A stretch of 64,000 bases of DNA, taken from positions 54,528,814-54,592,813 of the forward strand of contig JAVGWX010000008.1 in NCBI GenBank assembly GCA_036924085.1, in the 5' to 3' direction. Positions 11,015 to 23,102 of the stretch are shown here, piece after piece. This DNA is from Ariolimax columbianus. Its lineage: Eukaryota > Mollusca > Gastropoda > Stylommatophora > Arionidae. Position numbers and translations under genes: made by a program. A model generated the notes under the pieces. It searched no databases, had not been told where the DNA came from, and saw only the letters and a program-made list of their open reading frames with translations. Each line of letters begins with the position of its first letter. The first letter of the stretch is position 1.

Positions 11015-11440
11015 ATGTGCATGTCATAATGATGTTCCTGTAATTTTTCCTGGATTTGAAATGCTGCAAATATGTTGACTATCCCGCAACGTACTCGGAA
11101 ACCACACTGATAATCTTGTAGTAGCCCCTGCTCACGATGATTTGTTAAATAGTTCAGCAAAACTTGGGCTAGAATTTTGCCAGTGATTGATAGGGCAGAG
11201 ATTACCCTGTGGTTATTTCAGGATTGACGATTGCCTCGTGCACTTGTACATTTGGACAATGGCGACATCTTTCAGTTGCTGGCTGAGGTATCTGTTCATG
11301 CTAAATTTAACCAAATATGCCTGTTAGCTTCTGAAGCGGCATGGAACCTCCTGCTATGTAATCCTCAGCAGGAATAGAAACCTAGTGGTTCTGCCTCTGG
11401 AAACAGGATGAATGCTATCTTGGCCTCATGTTAGATTATA
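11015..11440 (-). mobile_element. LINE reverse-transcriptase fragment
   Basis: Minus-strand RT fingers/palm start: PQGNLCPIN/TGKILAQVLLNYLTNH, EQGLLQDYQCGFRVRCG, IFAAFQIQEKLQEHHYDMH and ITFV, where the palm motif should follow but the element ends. Further out (11250-11440) are weaker traces of the preceding linker. It abuts the plus-strand endonuclease fragment tail to tail. Confidence 0.72.
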
Positions 11441-11454
11441 AGACCTATATGAGG

Positions 11455-11670
11455 AGCAGGTGGCTGAGTGGTCTGGATGACGATCACTGATGGGGCACGG
11501 GATCAAACCCCTGGTATAGCGTGATGTTATTTTCTATTGAGGTGAAATAAAAACTTAGCATGTACACTCCGCTGTGACTGTACGGACAAGCTGTTTTATT
11601 CTTCAGCCCTATAAATCTCCCACGACAGACCTCTGCAATGGGAATTAAATACTGCAATGCTAGTTTTTTT
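11455..11670 (+). mobile_element. tRNA-headed SINE
   Basis: The head has A-box-like 'gtggctgagtggtctggatg' and, about 30 bp on, B-box-like 'cgggatcaaacccc', the arrangement of a polymerase III tRNA promoter. A ~130-bp unrelated body follows, then a T-run at about 11665. Too diverged to be a functional tRNA gene. Confidence 0.6.
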
Positions 11671-12011
11671 TTTCGACAGACAAAACATATCTTGTCTCTC
11701 CCCAAAATAATAATTCACATGTACACACTATTATATGTACAATTCTTTTTAATCCTTGCATGGTTTCGATTGGTTTCTGTATTCATATTGTGAAACTGAC
11801 AGGTATGCGGGGAAAAAAAAAGTAAGAATAACAAAGCTAACAAAGCCGGTAAAAGAAAAGTAAGAACAATGAAAACATAAACGCAAGATAATATTTAATA
11901 ATTAAAAAACTGCATCACACATTTATGACATAACTAAACACAACATTTCATTCATACAAAACATCAAGGAACAGATGAATCAACTTTATAAAATAGAAGT
12001 TAGTGACTTAC

Positions 12012-12092
12012 CTTTCTGATCATATTAGTAGTCAACATCAGAACATCTGTTTCTTCATGGAATGATTGCGATGCAGCTAAGTAGCCTATTCT
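12012..12092 (-). CDS. AP3D1: AP3D1 exon 4
   Basis: 81 bp, 27 codons in phase 0: RIGYLAASQSFHEETD ... MLTTNMIRK. The acceptor is preceded by 'cacttacag' and the donor is AAG|gtaagt, a consensus splice site. The exon ends in the first part of the adaptin solenoid. Confidence 0.96.
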
Positions 12093-15000
12093 CTGTAAGT
12101 GAAATAGGTCAAAGGTTGAGCTTCAAGTACCTGGATTTTCTTAGCAATTACACATTTATGAACATTATTTTGTCAATTGTGATTTATTGAAATTTGTTTA
12201 TTGAAATTGAGCGGTTGATTTGCGTAGTGGTAGGGCACTGACATTTCATGGCAAAGATACAGGGTTCAACTCCCGTTGCCGGCAGCTCCAGTCGACCCAG
12301 CTGTAATTTGGTACCTGGTTGACTGCTAGGGAATGGAAAAGGCAGCGAGGAAGGGAACTATCCACTGTTCCACAACCACTGACAGTGCATCTGTGAAGAG
12401 TACCACTTGTCTCTGTGTTTTCATCTGTCATAATAATTTATGATGCAGTTTTCAAGGTACTATGAAAATGTTCCAATCACCACTGATAGCTGTCTTCGTG
12501 CACTGTCTTTAAGGCTCAGAAAAATCCACCCACCTCTTTTCTCTGTGTCCATCTGTTGTAGATCCATCTGTATAAATATGGGTCCAGCTATTGCTTGGCT
12601 AGTGATTCCTTGTGTGTTTTATAGTTAGAGCTCTTCTTTCTGTTTCTGTCTGGATATTTTTTCTAACAATGCCACAAATGTTTTCTATCAGCTCTGAGAA
12701 GCGCTGTTTTCTCCAGGTGAAAAACGTGTGTAGTGTGCATTAGTTTTATTTGTGATGTGAAATTTGTATGATCTGTTTCTCCACTTTTCTTTCACTAATG
12801 TCACAAAGTTGCTCTACTTGAATTGTCTTCTTCCTAGCCCATTTATTCTCTGGTTAATTAGGTGGTCTACCAGCTTTCTGAATTGCTCACCTTGTTGTTG
12901 GGCCCTGCTGTCTCTTCTGTCCTCCATTGGTTGCAGGCTAGTAATTTTTTCAAGTTCTTCAATGGTTGTGGTCCCCATGTCCCCTGTTCTGATTCGCACT
13001 GCTGGGTTTTTAACTCAGTTTATTCTATCTTTCCAGATATCTGTTTATCTGGCAAGATAAACGGTTAGCAATATGCACAAAAATCAGATTAATGCATACA
13101 TTAGTCCTGTCAATATTCCTCTATGCTTGTCAGACATGGACAATTACAGCTGACCTTCAGCGAAGGATACGGGCCTTGGAGATGAGATGTTTCCGAAGAC
13201 TTTTAAACGTCACTAGCAAAGATCGAGTTACAAATGAGGAAATATGAGATAGAATCACAATAGCAATAGGGCCTTTTGAAGACCTCTTGGCAACTGTCAA
13301 AAGAAGGAAACTCGCTTGATACGGTCACATAATGAGATCAAATGGTCTTGCAAATACAATCCTCCACGGAAAGGTTCAAGGCGACGAAGAGGCCGTCATA
13401 AAAAGAGGTGGGAGGACAACATAAAAGAATGGACCAATCTCCAACCAGAAGAGACACAGGCAGCGGCCTGAGAATGGTGGTGAGGTGTTGTGAGGATGTC
13501 TTCATGTGTGCCCCAACGACCTCACCGGTTACGGGATGACCTGATCTGACCCTATCATTTTGATTTGGCTGCAGTTGTCCATGCTGCTATGCAATATTCT
13601 AGAACTAGTTTCACTCATCCAGTGTACAGCTTCTTTAATACACTGTCATCTGCTCCTCAGGTAGATCCAGCACCTTTTTCATGATTGACATTCTTTTGCC
13701 TTGAACATATCCGGTTTCTCTCTACCTGTGTTATCCACGTCAGCCTTGGTGTAAGACTTCAGGTTTATCAGATTAACAGCTGACCTTGCATCCTGTACCT
13801 GATATGCATAGTAACATTGCTATGTACAGCATCAGAGAGCACTGACAAACAGAAAATGCTAAAGGTTTCTAATAGTCCTTTGATGTAAACAGATCCTGGC
13901 ACAATGCTAATCAGTTGGTATACTAGAAGATAATAAGTGAGAACAAAGTCCAACAGAAAGTGAGAGCAATGCCACGAATAACATATACTGGCAGTATACT
14001 GAGGAGTAGATGGAACCCTTTAAGTGTGGATGCTGAACCCACCGGCAAGTGGTACAAGTCTGATCCGCACCAGTCCATCCCCACTTCATGGGTTAAATGC
14101 TTTTCTTGTCTCATTCCTTGCTTTCGTCCTCTATCCATCCATGTGAAGGATACACCAAACCACCGCTGCCTTGTGGTAGTTCCAGAAAGAACAAAGGCTA
14201 AGGCAACAAAGCCCGAATAGGAAATGTGGGCAGGCAGAGAACATAAGCCTGACAAAGAAATCTGTTTATGAATGGAGGCATCCAGAGTGAAAACCTTAAC
14301 CGTCGAAGTCGGAAGATGTAGGCCCAAGTGGCACGGGAGTAGAAAACGGACATCTACGCAAAACAACGGATGTTATGCAACAAACACTAGACCATTATGG
14401 TGTCGTCCGTATGGGACATGACCAGGTAGGGACGATGCTGGGCCACCCCTGCCTAGAAGGTTAGAAGTATAGCATCAGTTGATCGACAAAGAAGAAGAAG
14501 AACTGGCAGTCACAGAAATCAACAGAGCAACAAGGCAGTGAACGAGACCGTCAGTAGTCAGCAACTTATTGCTGACTGCTAGCATCAGGGTCAGTGAACC
14601 AGAGCTGTCAAAAACTCTATTTTCCATCCGAGTGGCAGCCCTGGAAACAGGCTACCTCCACATAGCTTGTTAAAAAAAAGGTAAAGACAAACTCAGTTCT
14701 AAAAATGTGTTGTGCTAAAACCAGACGTGCTAGGTCAAAAGGCACAGATATCGCAGCCTCGATATGAACTACAACACAACACAATAAAATGTTCTTTTTA
14801 GAACGAGTGATGGAGAATACAGAATTCAATTACAAGAAAGCTTTCAAAACCTACCCATAGCAAGAGCCTGAAACACCAAATATTAAGGCTTTAGAGCAAG
14901 AAGAAAAACAACAAAAAGTTAGACTGGCTTGGCTTCGTTCATTCTCAATCTCCCACTTCCAAACACTGAAAGGGCTTAAGTAGCAGAATGTAGTCCAGAG

Positions 15001-18000
15001 AACGGAATGCGTTGTGTCCTAGTTTACAGCTTGACTGCGATATTTGCATCTTTCGGTCCAACAAATCCGACTTCAGCAAGTATTTTTTGAGTACCGGGTT
15101 AGCATTCCCTCTTCGATCCCTTCTCCTTAGCCAGTCTGCCCTGCTGCAGCCTGTTATCCAGGATCACCGCGTGGAGGTGTAGAAGGGCCTTGGCAGCTTT
15201 GGTTCGCTGGCCCTTACACGAGCAGTCAGCTATGAGTCGCTGACCACTGCAGCTCATGCGCTGCTCAGCATCTTGATCCCAAAAAGTTAGGTTGATGGTG
15301 CTAAAGAGATACTAGAGGCATGGATAAATAATAACAATGTCAACATAGATGGCATGCTAGAAAAGTCTGTACCTCCTCATGACATTGAACAACATATATG
15401 GACAGATGAGATGAACCTTTGGTTCAGCAGGCATATTCTTTCCTTCCCAATAATATTTTATTTTACAACATTTCTTACACTGACAGCAAGTGAAACTACA
15501 AACCTTAAAAGTAAACTTGGTCGAGCTCATAACCTCTATGACGTTAAAGGCTGCCCAGCTGATGTCATAGCCAAGCATTTGAAGCTGAAAACAAAATATA
15601 TTCATTCATAAAAATATTTATATATATTTTCTTCATCTTCTTCTTCAGCATTTGGGTTTTCTGATCATGCTAAATCTTCAGTCCTATAGCCAGGATGAAG
15701 GTTTCCAGGTCTGAGCGGTGACCCCATAGTTTTTGTCTCAGTTCTCCTCCATCTGTCCAGGTCTGGCATCTTATTCTTTGTGGGCTGGGCATTCTTGAAG
15801 TACATGTTCAGGGGTCTGGACTCTTGTCCCACATGAAAATTCTTTTTGTTTTGGATATTTTGAGCCTAAATAGGCGGACCTGTAGTCTGCTGTGGCCCGT
15901 TCTCATGCGGAAGATAGGACGTTTGCTGGTGTCTTTGTAGCTGGTGGATTGGGTCTAGACTGTTACTCTCTCACATTTCTTTCTCAAATTTTATTTAATA
16001 CTGACTGGCTGTGGATGATGGTTTTAGCCTCCTTATATGAGACTTTATGGATGTATTGTTCCATTTTTCCACCTGCTTTGGACAATGCATCGGCTCATTT
16101 GTTTCCCGTAATTCCACAATTATAGGGGAGCCACTGGAGTGTGATATTTCAAAATTTTATGTGTTATGTCCTCATTTGTTGCGTTCTTTACCGATTCTAA
16201 TAGTGCCTTGCAGTCTGTAAATGTCTCTATCTTGGTTTATGTGTGAGATTCCAATTTGGTGACTCTGTGTGTGACTCTGATATGCCTTAGGCCACTCAAG
16301 TCCAGAGGCATTGGAAGCCTTCCCCACTGTCTCTTTTTTGCCTCGAAAGTACCAGATTGTTGTCGTTGTGATCCATCAATCATCGTTTCATCGTAACATG
16401 CGACCTGCTCATATGTTTTGCCTTGTCTGCATAGGTTACCACACCATTCACGAAGGACAATCGTCGTATGTTGGAATTGTGGTGATTTTACATGCATTGG
16501 TTCAGGAGAGTGATTCCAACCAACCATCTGTCATGAGAAGTCTGAGTCACTCTCAATTTGTCCACTAGTGATTTTGTGAGTGACCATGTCTCTACACCAT
16601 TGCACATCGCAGGGAACATAGTGAAGTTGAAGAGAGAGGTGCATAGGTTTTGGTCTTGGAAGCCGTCCAGGACCGTTTCACTGGACAAGAAGGCTGCCCT
16701 ACGTCTTGTTAGTTCAGATTCCAGATTGTTCTTCATATTGAGTAGGCGCCCAAGATAGACTCCAAACACCACATTCTAATGTAACGTCATTTATTACATT
16801 TACATTCACTATTGATATAATAAACTACATTTTTCTTAAATAACATTTTTGTACTTATAAAAACTTGAGCTGGTGCCTCTCAAGGTAAGACTGACTCTAG
16901 TGCCTCTCAAGGTAAAACTGACTCTAGTGCCTCTCAAGGTAAAACTGACTCTAGTGCCTCTCAAGGTAAAACTGACTCTAGTGCCTCTCAAGGTAAAACT
17001 GACTCTAGTGCCTCTCAAGGTAAAACTGACTCTAGTGCCTTTCAAGGTAAAACTGACTCTTGTACCTCTCAAGGTAAAACTGACTCTAGTGCCTCTCAAG
17101 GTAAAACTGACTCTAGTGTCTCTCAAGGTAAAACTGACTATCTAAGCTGGACGAGTCATGATCAAGTCTACTCAGCTGCGAAAGAGTTACATACATTATT
17201 AGGAAGTGAACTGGTCAGCTGATGCCATCTCCGTAAAAAATAAGACTTTATGAAGTTAAACATATAACACTCCTTATTTAACAGTAGTGTCTGCTATGAA
17301 GCAACCTATACATTGACCAAAAAGTGCTTGACGCTTAAAACAAATTTGGAATGTTGCAATTACAACTATGCTGTAAAATCAATAACAGTGTAGCAGGTGC
17401 ACATCTAGATCAAAGTGTGTGTGCTACGGGTGTGTTACTTTCAAAAGGTTAAATATTTCAAATCGAAACAAATAAAGATGTATAAAATAGTTGTGTCAGG
17501 GAAAACCCCCGACTCATGACCTACAATTAATATAATATTTTTTTAAACGACAACCCAAACTACTTGGGCGTCACATTTGATCGGCGCATGACATGGAAAA
17601 GTCAGATCGAGAGAAATCGAATGAGAGCAAGACAAAGAATGGCAATCATGAGGAAACTTGCTGGCACAAGCTGGGGAGCAGACGAAAGAATACTGAAGAA
17701 ACTGTACACTGGAAGAGTGAGACCAGTTCTCGAGTATGGAATTGCGGCATGGCAACAGCAACAAAGGCAAACTTTGATAAAATCAGCAAACTTCAAAACC
17801 AAGCCATGAAAGTTATAACAGGAGGCATGAAGTCAACGCCAATTGTAGAACTTGAAAAGATTACAAATCTGCAATCCATGACCCATAGAAGAAACAGCAG
17901 AGCCCAGCAGCAAGCAGAGAAACTCAGAGACTGACAGACCATCCAATGCATCAGAGACTAAATAGATTTGGAAATGGGAAACTAAAGCGGAGAAACTTTG

Positions 18001-21000
18001 CAGAAATAGCCAAAGCAAAGATGAGCGAAGACCCTATGAACACCATAACAACACCAAAGTCCATCCCTACTGTACGTAAACCCACCTGGAAGCAGCATAT
18101 CGTTCCAGAGGTGGTAGAAAATATACCAGGTATTGGAAACAAGAACAGCAAGACTGAAAATGAAAGAAGAGAAATAACACTGAGGTACATAGCGAAAAAC
18201 TACCCAAGCATGGACTGCACCCATGCATACACCGACGGTTCGGCAACAAACATAACACAGAATGGAGGGGGAGGGGGTATTCCTGAGCCTAACAAATGGT
18301 AGAAAAATAACACTGTCAGTGACAACTGGAAAATTCTCAAGCAATTTCAGAGCGGAGGCAGAGGCATTAAAGGCTGCAGTAGAAACAATGCTGACAGGCG
18401 AAAGCAATGAAAGCCAGATAGTCCTGTTTACAGATGTCCTGGCCGTAGTCACAGCACTAAAAAGGCAGAAAAATACTGAACTTAGTGATTTAAGAGCAGT
18501 ACTCTGTAAACTATGCCAGCAGTCAGCACCAAAAAGAGTAGTGGTGTAGTGTGTTCCATCCCACTGTAACATCCAAGGCAAAGAGGAGGCAGACAGACTG
18601 GCAAAAGAAGGTGCAAAACTACCACAACCAGATTCTAGTGTGACCTACGAAGAGTCCAAAAGGCTTATTAGGGCCTGATACATGGCCAAATGGGAAACAG
18701 AACATACTGGCTACACAAAAAATGATGCCTATTACCAGCTGAACAGAAGAGAGCAGGTCATGGTCTTCAGACTCCGCACAGGCCACAACAGACTGAGGTA
18801 CCACCTTTTCAATAAACTGAAGATAGGTGGCACTGACGAATGTACTTGTGGTACCGGGAAAATGACCGCCGAACATCTGCTGCAAAACTGCCCGACATAT
18901 GAGGACCAGAGAAAGCACATGTGGCCATCACCAGTGGCAACACTAGACAAGCTCTATGGCAGTGTCGACAGCCTCAGGATGATCGCTGCTTTTTTCGAAA
19001 AAATACAGGTTGACGTTTGACAGCATACGAAGAAGAAGAAGAAGAATACTAGCCTTCCAGTAAAGATTATTAAAAGGATCATTTTTTGCTACAAATTTAG
19101 TAAGATGAACTATCAAAGTACTTACATAAGTCAACTTATTGACTGCATTGGCTTTGATTGCAAGATTTTCTTGCTTCAATTCTTGTTTTATTTCATCAAT
19201 GCATTCTGCGATATATTTGCTCTGAAAAACAATGTAAATAAGTAACCATATAATCAAAAATAATACAACACATGTCGTTAAAAGTTATTCTGTGGGTTCC
19301 TGGATGCTCAAACACACCTGGCAATGACAAGGCAGACAGACTAGCAAAGAAGGGATTGCTACAAGAACAGCCACATACAGCAACAACTCTACTAACAGCT
19401 AATAAGAACAGAAAACAAGAAAATTGGTTGAACAGATCAGCAGTGAGAAACACAGAAAAATGGGTAAACAGACTTATGGCAAGCTTCAATTCAAATGACA
19501 GTATTAATTTATCAACTCACAAGGAAGGATCAGAGCACCATTTCCAACTAAGAACCCAACACATCCCACCTAACAAGCACATTACCAGAATCCAACCACA
19601 ACACACTCCAGTGCCAACTGTGTCCACACCCATATAAAACTGTTGATCATCATATGTTTTAGTGCTCGGCACCAAACGATGTAAGGAAAATGCTTCTTCC
19701 TCCAAGGCCAGAAACATAGAACACTTTGTTGGACACTAAACAAAAACTAACAAACACACACAGACACCAGTACATGGCATTGGGCTGAAGGGTGAGAGCC
19801 CAAATGCTGCTGGATCTGTAACAACAACAGCAAGTTTCTGTTCAGTCAAACTACAAAAAAGTTTCAATTTACAATAGATATAATTTTGTAGACTTGTAAA
19901 AACTGAGGTTCAATGCTAAAACAGTTTTGTTGGTGAATAGAACCGACTGGGAAACATAGTTTAACAATGATGCAATGCAGAGAACTCTACTTGACGATGA
20001 ACTATAATATACTCAAAAGACTTTACTATCCCTTCTCAATGACAATACAAGATGACAATATCTGCCGAAGAAGGATGTGTCGGACCAAAAGGCGCAAATA
20101 ACATCCCGCTCGTTAAAAGAAAATGAAGCGTCTGTTATAGCCTTTTTTTTCAGGTGTAGAGATCGCCACTGGATTCATTGTTCAGCTTTGCCAGACAGAA
20201 GTTTCCATGCCTATGGCCTCTCCTACATTACTGTGTCTCCAGCAGCACCTTCATGAGGGACCCTTTGTTTCTTACAGAGCCTGCTGTGGGGTGCGACCGA
20301 GTACCCGGTGGTATAACTAGGCGAGCAGATTGGACTCATTAGTCTTGGTTGGCAGCCAATCTAAGGGCAGGTAAACTCTGACTCTGTTTTCCATTTGGAC
20401 TAGTTAAATCGTTCGCTTTGTGTGTTTTCTTCCGTCCGATTATCATGGAATGGACATCAACCATATGAATAGCACTACGCTTAAACATGTGTCATATTTC
20501 ATGGTCTAGTTCACATGCCCTGTTTTCCATTTGGACTAGTTAAATCGTTCGCTTTGTGTGTTTTCTTCCGTCCGATTATCATGAAATGGACATCAACCAT
20601 ATGAATAGCACTACGCTTAAACATGTGTCATATTTTATGGTCTAGTTCACATGGCTGAACTTCTTGAGATTGGTGCCCTTCGCGTTAACTGAAGACAGTG
20701 TTAGCTTTGTTGTATGAAATTTAGACACAACTATAATGAACTGCCACCTGAAGAGAGATGGGCTCTGTCAGGTGTGTAGTGGCCCAGGTCACAACGTTGT
20801 TGTAAGGCGGGATCTGGTACTACAAACTGCAATGGTGCCTCGACAACCTTCTAGGTTATGGGACTGATGATGATATAAATATATATATGGATGATAGTGC
20901 CAAGTTTAGCCTGTGTAAATGTGGTTCAGTGTGTAACTCTACATAAATCATAATAATATGGTTATATGTGTGTATTGACAATGTGATTCATGGCCATGGG

Positions 21001-23044
21001 CCTGCCAAAGTTGACAATATGGCTCTCAACCTTACAGGTTTAGATATCCCTTGTTAAAAACAATCATGGATACCAAAAGCTTCCTGAGCCAATAAAGGCT
21101 TTATCAATTCTATCATTGACCCTCTTTCATGTCACAATGTTAAACTATCTAGTAATCTCTCATTTGTCATAACAGGAACAAGTGCACTCCATGCTCCTCT
21201 TCACATAGTCCCCAACCAACAAAAAAATGTTTTTTTCTAATTTATGTAATAGGTTGTCAGTTTCAACGAACAGTTCACACTATGATAAAATATACAATCC
21301 CTGGTTTCTGAACTACCACCAAAGAAACAATTTGCCAGTAGGATCAAATTATAATCTGTCTAGAATGCATTATTATACTAAATTGGGGGTTGATTTGTTC
21401 TTAATTTGTATTAGTAATAGCTGTCTCTGTAGCGGAAGTGGTCAAGCCATCTGCCTTGTGTTCAGGCGGTCATGGTTCAAATTTGAGTATTCGGTGATGA
21501 ATGTCAACTGGTCGACATCCTTCAGCTGTTAGAAACCGAATCACCGCTTGCTGATCAACTCTGGATGGATTCTGTATGACAACCCGCCATGTTTTCGACG
21601 GTCTGCTGAGGAAACCATGAGTTGGAGAATAATGAAATTTTTCAAACATGACGGTTGGTGTGTTCTGTTTACACCTGAAGTGACGTCATCATGCGCATCG
21701 TACAACCAATTTCATTTGAACACGCTTCGTATATATGCCAAAAAATCAAATGCTATAGAATTCAATCAATTCCGAAGGATAAGTTTGATAACACATGCAT
21801 CTAAAATTCTTTTGAAGATTATTCATGAGAATTGATGGAAAAATAGAGGAGGTACTGAAAGATAACCAGTTAGGATTTCGCAAAGCCAGAGGTACACGGG
21901 ATGCCATTGGATCATTGCCGCTTCTCACAGAAAGAATGATCAATAAAGGATGTACACAGTTTATCTGTTTTATTGACTACGAGAAAGCCTTTGATCGAGT
22001 TCCCTGGAGCAAACTATTTAAGATTTTGCAGCAAATAGGTATAGAAAGATCACTCATTAAGTTAATCCAGAACCTGTATAACAATCAAGACGTCTCACGT
22101 ATTCAGTTTCTATAAAATAGGGGATATGACAGGGCTGCTTCCTTTCACAGAGTCTCTATAATGCATATTCTGAGACAATAATGGCCAAGGTTATGCAGAG
22201 TTGTAATAGGGATGTCAAAGTTAATGGTATGAAAGTTAATAGTATGAAAGTTAATAGTATGAAAGTTAATACCATCAAATTTACTGATGACCAAGTGATA
22301 GTGGGAGGACCAGTATCAACATTGCAAATGCTGCTTCATAAAATTAATAGCATTACCAAAGATTTTGGCATGAAAATAAACACATCGAAGACAAATACTT
22401 TGGTAATATCTTGGAAATACAAGCACATAAATATATTCATAGAACAAGTACAGAAGTTTACATATTTGGGGCAAACCATAACAAAAGAAGCCCACAATGA
22501 GACAGAAATTAAGACAAGGATTGCAATGACAAAAAAGGGCTTCAGAGAAAAATATAAATTAACCTCAAAGAATATCAGGATAGAACTGAGGACAAGAATA
22601 ATTGCTACTCATATATGGCCAATTGCACCGTATGGGGCTGAAACATGGACTCTAGCAAAGAAGGATAAAAAGAGCTTGGAAGCGTTTGAAATGTGGTGCT
22701 ATTGTAGAATGGAAAGAGTGAGTTGGACAGAAAGAAGATAGAACGACAATGTACTCAATGATGTGGGTGCACAAAGGAAAATATTGCATATGATTCAAAA
22801 ACATCACTTGAGTTGGCTGGGTCCCAATATGAGACATGAAAGTCTTCTACAAAAGATACTAGAGGGCAAGATTTAAGGGAAGAGAGGACCAAGACGACCA
22901 AGACTCACCTTTACATCTCAGGCATGCAGGGACATTAAAGTACCAACTTATGCTGCAATGAAGAGAACTGCAGAGGATAGGGTCAAATAGAGAAACATAC
23001 TCAGACAACCTTACAACCAGTCTCCGGACTGATCAACAAGATGA

Positions 23045-23102
<58 letters not shown>

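Noticed and set aside
1..12011. Further AP3D1 exons (the NQYDTGVAL...LARDLA region expected next)
   Set aside because: I read the minus strand for this block and found nothing, so intron 4 probably continues beyond the left edge.
13923..14366. 147-codon minus-strand frame with a plus-strand frame opposite
   Set aside because: Lies in an unclassified GAA-tailed repeat. No domain, no splice signals, and the ending block recurs at 38.05 kb.
17982..18581. 199-codon minus-strand frame
   Set aside because: Exact antisense of the I-group LINE RNase H region; the plus strand carries the conserved motifs.
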